From Macrobrachium rosenbergii (taxonomy: Eukaryota; Arthropoda; Malacostraca; Decapoda; Palaemonidae): 64,000 nt of DNA. The number at the start of each line of letters is the position of its first letter. The first letter of the stretch is position 1. The position numbers were made by a program, and so were the translations under genes. The DNA lies in NCBI RefSeq assembly GCF_040412425.1, contig NC_089749.1, forward strand, positions 37,086,070 through 37,150,069. Direction: 5' to 3'. The notes under the pieces are model-generated. The model had not been told where the DNA came from. It worked only from the letters and a program-made list of their open reading frames with translations, and did no database searches. This document shows, piece by piece, positions 58,400 to 64,000 of the stretch.

Positions 58400-59300
58400 G
58401 AGGATCATCTAAGGTACCCAGCCATCTCCGTTGCTGTGCGACGCGAAAAACCTCTCGCTCGCAGATGTGGATAACTCAAGCCATGAAGACAAAGGGACAG
58501 CACTGCCAGGTGATACTGCTCTACGTGGGGTTGACACAGCAGGTTGGGATACCAAACAGCCTGTGGCCATTTGGGTGCCACCAGAATCATTCTGGTTGAT
58601 CACTCTGTGAATCAGACAGAACAGAGGAAAGGCGCAGACAACGAGGTTGTCCCACAGGTGCTGGAACGCGTCCTCTGCAGCAGCCCATGGGTCCAGCACA
58701 ACTGAACAGAAGACCTGAAGCTTTCTGTTGTGCCAGGTGGCGAATAGATCGATGACTGGACACTTCCACAGATTGAACAGCCCTTCTGTGACTTCTGGGT
58801 GAAGGGACCATTTGGTTCTGATCACCTGATTTTGGTGGCTGAGCTTGTCTGCCACAACATTCCTTCTTGCCTGGAATGTACCTGGCTGACAGCTCTACCG
58901 AGTGAACCAGTGCCCATTCGTGCACCTGCATCATCAACTGGTGAAGCGGGAGGGATACTAGACACCCCCCTGCTTGCTGACGTATGCCACTACCGTGGTA
59001 TTGTCGCTCATCAGTACCACGGAGTGTCCCATCACTCGATCCAGGAACTCTTGGAGAGCCAGGAAGGCTGCCTTCAGTTCCATGATGTTGATGTGAAAGT
59101 GCTTGTCGTCTTTGTCCCACACTCCTGAGGTCAGCAACTCCTCCAGGTGTGTGCCCCATCCCTTGGTCGATGCATCCAAGAACAGCAGCATGTCCGCAGG
59201 GGGATTATGTAGGGATACTCCTATTAAGAGGTTCCTGTCGTCCATCCACCAGTGTAGGTCCTCTCTCACCTCCTCGGAAAGAGGGATGAGAAAGGACTGA
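58400..59300 (-). pseudogene. DIRS-C RNase H region
   Basis: 59269-58958 has LHWWMDDRNLLIGVSLHNPP, MLLFLDASTKGWGTHLEELL (first Asp intact), INIMELKAAFLALQEFLD (Glu) and VVLMSDNTTVVAYVSKQGG (second Asp). The following frames give VHEWALVHSVELSARYIPGK, TKWSLHPEVTEGLFNLW and VIDLFATWHNRKLQVFC (58855-58409). The RNase H catalytic core is therefore complete in one frame, unlike copy B. The linker to the recombinase carries the usual DIRS VALVAP-type block (MILVAPKWPQAVWYP). Confidence 0.85.
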
Positions 59301-59363
59301 GGGTCTTGGAACTGGGACCAATACTCCTTTACTCTCCACTGTAGAGACCAAAGGTGAAGACAC

Positions 59364-59852
59364 CTATGAGGGACCAGCTTCTCCAGCGATGACAGGTGAC
59401 CGATGACGACTTGCCATTGCCGAGCTGGCTGTTCCTGGAGACAGGAACAGTTGTGCCGGCTTCCCTAACTTCCTAATACAAGAGTCCGAGAGAAAGACTT
59501 TCGCTGCTACCGTATCTATCAGTATGCCCAGGTACTTTATCCTCTGCTTGGGGTTGAGATCTGACTTCTTGAAATTTAACATGATCCCAACCTCACAGCA
59601 AAGCCCGAGGAGCCAATCCCTGTCTGTAGCAACTGCGAGCGGGAGCTCGCCAGGACCAGCCAGTCGTCGAGATACCTCAGTAAATGTATCCCATGCAAAT
59701 GGGCCCAAGCTGACACGAAAGAGAACATTTTTATGAACACCTGGGCCGGGGTTGAGAGCCCGAAGCAGAGTGTCCTGAATTGGAAGACCGTCTCCCCGAG
59801 GATAAAGTGGAGGTACTTGCAAGACGACGGATGAATGGGTATTTGGAAATAT
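59364..59852 (-). pseudogene. DIRS-C reverse transcriptase, distal half
   Basis: The frames 59852-59576 and 59822-59364 contain YFQIPIHPSSCKYLHFI, FQFRTLCFGLSTPAQVF (motif B), HLLRYLDDWLVLAS (motif C) and IKYLGILIDTVAAKVF. The N-terminal half with motif A is absent because the element is cut at 59852 by the foldback. A shift near 59650 separates the motif C frame from the thumb region. Closely parallel to copy B throughout. Confidence 0.85.
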
Positions 59853-60141
59853 GACATTTTCATAATAAAATAAAGTTTTAAGTATACTTACCCAGCAGTT
59901 ACATTGCTATTGTTTTGAAACTGAACGGCAGCTAGAATTCAAAATTTGCGCCAGCAAAAACAAAAAACAATATGGCAGCTGAGAGATACCCCCTCTACCC
60001 ACTGGTGGAGGAGTGAAGAACTAACTTAACACAAAACTTCAGTCGTTTATGCCCTACATTCATGAGAGGGGAGGACGGAGGGCTTTGACCATGTAACTAC
60101 CGGGTAAGTATACTTAAAACTTTATTTTATTATGAAAATGT
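59853..60141. repeat. 289-bp foldback between DIRS-C and DIRS-F fragments
   Basis: The left arm gacattttcataataaaat ... gtatacttaccc (59853-59905) is the reverse complement of gggtaagtatac ... attttattatgaaaatgtc (60090-60141). A related arm (tactgggtaagttacatactta) lies at 61190-61222. The loop is non-coding. It is probably the terminal repeat pair of the DIRS-F family or a MITE. Confidence 0.8.
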
Positions 60142-60690
60142 CATTTTTAGTAGCCTTAGCTACAGTGAAGAGGGTAAGTGAAGTGCATGCCTTAAATAAA
60201 AAAGTAGGTTTTGCAAATGGAAATGCTATCTGTTCCTTTAATATGGGTTTTATGGCCAAGAATGAAACTCCATCCAGGCCTTGGCCATGGTCGTTCGAGA
60301 TTCATAATCTGACAGATCTAGTTGACAGAGAAGAGGAGAGACTCTTATGTCCAGTTAGAGCTCTAAAGTTCTATATTCAAGCGACCAAGTCTATTAGAGG
60401 TAACTTGGACCATCTCTGGTGCTCGGCTAAGAATCCTTCTCGACCCCTCTCAAAAAACGCGTTGGCTCTCTTTATTCGGAGTGTAATAGTGGAGGCTCAT
60501 GACAATTTGGATGATGCGGAGTGCAGTGTTTTGAAAATTAAAATGCATGAAGTACGAGCGGTTGCGACCTCTCTGGCCTTCAGACGCAATTTGTCTCTTT
60601 CTTCTATTATACAAGCGACCTTTTGGAGGAGTAGGTCAGTTTTCGCCTAACATTATCTACGAGATATGGAGACGAGATATGGAGACAACA
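60142..60690 (+). pseudogene. DIRS-F tyrosine recombinase, C-terminal half (plus strand)
   Basis: The frame begins in the foldback end and reads SFLVALATVKRVSEVHALNK (first catalytic Arg), NMGFMAKNETPSRPW, EERLLCPVRALKFYI, KMHEVRAVATSLAF (His-x-x-Arg) and ATFWRSRSVFA, then a TAA stop directly followed in frame by HYLRDMET, which holds the Tyr nucleophile. The catalytic domain is otherwise open for about 170 codons. Its N-terminal half is not upstream; the matching half is on the minus strand ending at about 61223. Confidence 0.85.
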
Positions 60691-61222
60691 TATGGTAATT
60701 GCAGTACCCTAGGTCCCTTCATAGTGGCTGGCACAGTATTGGGTATTAGTGTCCCCTTCTCCTTGACACAGGTTTTGGAGTTTGCTGGGGAGTCTGGGGG
60801 TACATTGTGCTGTGCGTTTAGGAGTACCTCTCAGTCATTAGTTCTTTTAAGGGGTTTAATTTTGGTGTAGGCTAGCGGTGATACCCATCGATTGGTTTTA
60901 TATTTTTTGGTTGGTACTGTGCCCTGAACAGGGGCATTTCTTTGGTCATCCTTCATGTCCTACGAATCCTTCTAGGTCACAAGGATAATTTACTTGCTAT
61001 AGACGTCCCATGGCTCCCTCGCCACGTCTAGCAGTTAAGAAGAGCTCCATATTTAAGAGGAAGAATGAATATGGCTCACTCACTTAACAGGTAAGGAACT
61101 TACAGCATTTCTTTTACACAATAGATGATTAACACAACTTAGTTATAGTTCTGTCTATTCATGGGCCCGCCTCCTTTAGTGTGGGAATTAGCAATGTAAC
61201 TACTGGGTAAGTTACATACTTA
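60691..61222 (+). other. 3' flank of the DIRS-F recombinase half and terminal-repeat arm
   Basis: Non-coding, ending with agcaatgtaactactgggtaag ... acatacttaaaa, an arm of the foldback at 59853-60141. Confidence 0.5.
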
Positions 61223-61640
61223 AAAATAGCGTCTCTCGTCACCTCCCTTAAAGATGCTGTACTGGGAGGTTCGAATCTATCACTCCTAAGCCACTTCAGA
61301 ACCACGTCCAAGTTCCAGCCTATTAATCTTGGTCCTTCCGTCCTCTTCTTATCGAAAGACTTAATTAAATCCGACAAATCTTTGTCACCAGACAAATCTA
61401 AACCACGGTGTCGAAACACCAAGCCCAACATAGCCCTGTACCCCTTAATGGTAGAGGTGGATAATAGTTTCGTCTTCTTCAAGTACAAGAAGAAATCAGC
61501 CACTGGCGCTAAAGATGTCTTAGAAGAAGAGACTGCCTCTCTCCTGCACCAGTGTCTAAAAACATTCCACTTGGCCTGGTATACGTCCGAAGAAGACCTG
61601 CATTCCGCGATAGCTTCTGAAGCTTGCTGAGAAAATCCCT
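61223..61640 (-). pseudogene. DIRS-F tyrosine recombinase, N-terminal half (minus strand)
   Basis: Frame 62076-61159 carries the core-binding domain: YQAKWNVFRHWC, PVADFFLYLKKTKLLSTSTI, KGYRAMLGLVFRH, and ends its homology at ASLREVTRDAIFK. The next residues of the family (SFLVALAT-KRV) are missing here and present on the plus strand from 60142. From 61222 the frame runs into the terminal-repeat arm and stops. No catalytic residue is in this half. Confidence 0.82.
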
Positions 61641-62510
61641 TGTCTCTGAAGAGACGGTTGATAGTCTGAATGCGGTTAGCGCTAGACCTGACAGACCCTC
61701 GTGGAACTTTCTTACGCGAGGCTGCCTGAGTAGATCCTTCCTTTGAGGTAGTAGCCTTGGATAATCTGTCAGAAGTTCCGGCAGATCCGGGAACCATTCC
61801 CTCGATGGAAAAAATGGGGCGATCAGAGTCATTCTGACGTTCTTGTATGTCCTGAGTTTGTTCAACACTTCCCTGACTATCTTGAATGGCGGGAAGGCGT
61901 AAACATCCAGATTCTCCCAATTCTGAAACATAGCATCTGTAGCCCAAGCCTGACAGTCCAGAATTGGAGAACAATAAACTGAAAGTCTGTTGTTCCTGGC
62001 TGTGGCAAATAGGTCTACCAGCAGAGTCCCCCAACACTTCCATATTTGTCGACATACCAAGGGGTGCAAAGTCCATTCCGTCGAGATCACTTGCTTCTTG
62101 CTACTGAGCAAGTCTGCCCTTACATTTAGTTTCCTCGAACAAACCTTGTCAATACTTGCGTCTGATTTTGCTTCAACCACAATAGCAGAATTCTTGTCGT
62201 CTCGCAAAGGGAAAACGAGTGAGTGCCTCCTTGTTTCCGAATATATGACAGAGCTATTACATTGTCCGAATGGACTACTACTACCTTCCCTCTGATCTGT
62301 TCTGCAAATTCTGTCAACCCTAGATGAACAGCTACCAATTCTTTCATGTTGATATGCCACTTCTGTTGGCTTTTGCTCCAAACTCCCGATGTCTCTATGT
62401 CCCCTAGAACCGCACCCCATCCCTGGTCGGATGCCTCTGAAAAGAATGTTAGGTCAGGGTTCAACGGAGCTAGAGACTTTCCTTCCGTCAATCTCTCTCT
62501 TGACACCCAC
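61640..62510 (-). pseudogene. DIRS-F RNase H and following block
   Basis: Frame 62506-62126 has LTFFSEASDQGWGAVLGDI, HINMKELVAVHLGL and VVVHSDNVIALSYIRKQGG. The first catalytic Asp position is Glu (SEAS) in this copy; Glu and the second Asp are kept. Frame 62420-61509 continues with NVRADLLSSKKQVISTEW, VDLFATARNNRLSVYCSP, DAMFQNWENLDVYAFPPF and MTLIAPFFPSREWFP, the conserved DIRS block between RNase H and recombinase. A frame change near 62150 and another near 61600 separate the parts. Confidence 0.85.
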
Positions 62511-62721
62511 CAAAATAGATCCTTCTTGATTTCTCAGAAATCTCAAAAACGAAGGAATCCGGAAATTCCTTCTTCCGCCACTTCACTTTTAGATAAAATT
62601 GTAATGGCCTCATGTGAGGCGCCCCAGATCCACAAACATCTCTTGGGACGATAACGTCCCTAGAAGGCTCATCCATTCATTCGCAGAGCAAGTTCTGAGA
62701 GCCAGAAACTTCAAAACTTTT

Positions 62722-63480
62722 TTAAGGCAAGAATCGACTCTTTGAGCCGACAGAGAGGCCCGAAATTTCACTGCATCTATCTGATATTGTCTTCTGAGAA
62801 GGGATCAGACACAACTTCTGATGGTTGATTAGAAGATCCAATGCCTCTGCTAATCTTAAAGTCACCTGAAGATCCTCTATGCACTTTGCTAGAGTTCCCG
62901 ACCGAAGAAGCCAGTCATCGAGATAAAGAGATATCCTGATCCCTTGTGGATGGCGCCATTTCGAAAATGGGGCTAGAATCCTGGTAAAAACTTGAGGTGC
63001 TGTCGAAAGGCCGAAACAGAGAGCCTGAAATTGGAAAACTTGGTTCCCGAATACAAAACGTAGATATTTTCGAGATTCTTGGTGTATCGGGACATGGAAA
63101 TATGCGTCCCGCATATCCACCGTTACCATCCAATCCCCCTGTCTGATGGATGTTAGAACCATGTTGTTGGTCTCCATGCAGGATTTTGTCGGTTTTACAA
63201 ACTTGTTTAACGAGCTGACATCCAACACGGGTCTCCAGCCCCCTGAAGCTTTGGGAACTAAAAACAGGTGATTGTAGAAGCCCGGAGAGCTCTGATCTTC
63301 CACTGCTTCTACAACTCTTGTCTAACAGGGCCAACACCTCCTCCGAAAGCGCCATGGATTTCTTTGAATTGCCTAAGTAAGCTGTCAAAGCTATCAGTAC
63401 CCTCAAAAGGGGGGCTGAACCACAAAAGGAATACAGTAGCCCCTTCTCAGAGTCTCCACAACCCAGCTCTCTGCTCCTAT
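62722..63480 (-). pseudogene. DIRS-F reverse transcriptase
   Basis: Frame 63303-62722 has SSPGFYNHLFLVPKASGGWR, PVLDVSSLNKFVKPTK, DWMVTVDMRDAYFHVPIHQ (motif A), FQFQALCFGLSTAPQVF (motif B), RISLYLDDWLLRSG (motif C, YLDD) and DLLINHQKLCLIPSQ. The opening part (ETLRRGYCIPFVVQPPF) is in another frame at 63460-63410, separated by a shift near 63310. All catalytic aspartates are intact. The RT is full length and the best preserved gene of this copy. Confidence 0.9.
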
Positions 63481-63544
63481 CTCTTTCCAACACCTCCAAA
63501 ACTGTAGAAGTCTTGCTCCCACCGGTGCACAAAGGATGTGCTTC

Positions 63545-64000
63545 TCACTTCTTGTTGGCAGACTGGGGAACTTTCTTAATTGATCTAAGAGGGACCCTTG
63601 TTCTTCCTCTGGAATTTGCCAATCCTCTACAACCTCCTCTACCTCGAAAGGGCATTCCATGCGATGAAGAAGACGCAAAAGAAGAAGAAGAAGTCGGACA
63701 TACAACCGGTGAAGCAACAGAAGCCCCTCTTGGTCTTTTGGAGGATTGAGCCAGTAAATCCTGTGTAGATTTCTTCTGAAGAGCCAAAGAAATCTCCACT
63801 AACAGCTCCTCTGGAAACAAGTACTTCTTATTAAGAGGTGCAAACAACAAGGCCGACCTCTGAATTCTTGAAACTCCCTTCGTAGGGAAAGAACACCATA
63901 ATTCGCTCTTTTTAAGAACGCCTAAAAAAACATAGCAGTCAGTACCGAAGCAGCGTCGATAACCCCTTGGTCTAAAACGTTAAGGACTTGCAACAAATCC
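63545..64000 (-). pseudogene. DIRS-F gag, C-terminal part
   Basis: Frame 63850-63545 reads PLNKKYLFPEELLVEISLAL, then a serine-rich stretch (CPTSSSSFASSSSHG) and PFRGRGGCRGLANSRGRTR, the RG-rich tail typical just before RT in DIRS Gag proteins. The sequence upstream to 64000 continues in broken frames (QVLNVLDQGVI-like words) without a start codon in the window. The RG tail probably binds RNA. Confidence 0.6.

Larger units (their letters stand above)
56250..59852 (-). mobile_element. DIRS-like retrotransposon C (5' truncated)
   Basis: Same family and orientation as B, lying directly upstream of it: terminal hairpin (56250-56870), 3' region, recombinase (58380-57351), RNase H (59300-58400) and the distal half of RT (59852-59364). 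It is cut at 59852 in the middle of RT, where a foldback begins. Confidence 0.85.
61223..64000 (-). mobile_element. DIRS-like retrotransposon F (minus, runs off the window)
   Basis: Minus-strand order: gag end (64000-63545), RT (63480-62722), RNase H (62510-62130), post-RNase H block, and recombinase N-terminal half (about 61640-61223). The protein sequence is clearly distinct from B/C/D and A, so this is a third DIRS lineage. The gag start lies beyond 64000. Confidence 0.88.

Noticed and set aside
47550..64000. Search for the first EXOSC4 exon(s)
   Set aside because: No minus-strand segment resembling the RRP41 N-terminus was found; the region is occupied by DIRS elements, so the exon probably lies beyond the window.

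Overview
This window looks like a piece of a large, repeat-rich arthropod genome, most likely a malacostracan or decapod crustacean. The reasons are long (TA)n and (GA/CT)n microsatellites, several families of DIRS-like tyrosine-recombinase retrotransposons, a Penelope-like element, tRNA-derived SINEs, BEL/Pao remnants and many TA-flanked pogo/Tigger-like MITEs. The organism is inferred from this combination; no species-diagnostic gene was seen. There are no bacterial-style operons, and almost every open frame belongs to a broken transposable element.

The only host gene I recognise is EXOSC4 (exosome subunit RRP41) on the minus strand. Two coding exons with correct phase and splice sites lie at 47349-47549 and 27214-27573, separated by a 19.8-kb intron. 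The first ~60 codons are not found here and probably lie beyond position 64000.

Layout. 115-500: gag-like remnant. 2814-7871: a minus-strand BEL/Pao polyprotein remnant split by a ~2.3-kb unrelated stretch. 9092-17526: a (TA)n microsatellite tract broken up by a head-to-head pair of Penelope-like elements, a SINE-A tandem/inverted array and a SINE-B tandem/inverted array. 17600-22185: a Tc1-like transposase tail, then a plus-strand DIRS-like element (A) lacking most of its reverse transcriptase, then a foldback repeat. 23650-26490: satellite-like array that is the inside of a piggyBac-like non-autonomous element. 27214-47549: EXOSC4 exons and intron. The intron holds a degenerate DIRS element (D) and a nest of TIR elements: Tigger-like 39060-43701 containing a 1057-bp Tigger-like element, a piggyBac-like element with its own satellite array and MITE, and a further small Tigger-like MITE. 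48530-56180: DIRS element B (minus), invaded by a zinc-knuckle gag retroelement. 56250-59852: DIRS element C (minus). 59853-64000: a foldback and a third DIRS family (F), whose recombinase gene is present as two complementary halves in opposite orientation.

The transposon genes do not work together now. Nearly all carry frameshifts, stops or deletions, some at homopolymers where assembly error cannot be excluded. The most informative signals are insertion histories that can be read directly: target-site duplications, and uninterrupted paralogous copies inside the window serving as empty sites. The repeated use of (TA)n DNA by the Penelope element and both SINE families is the other main signal.
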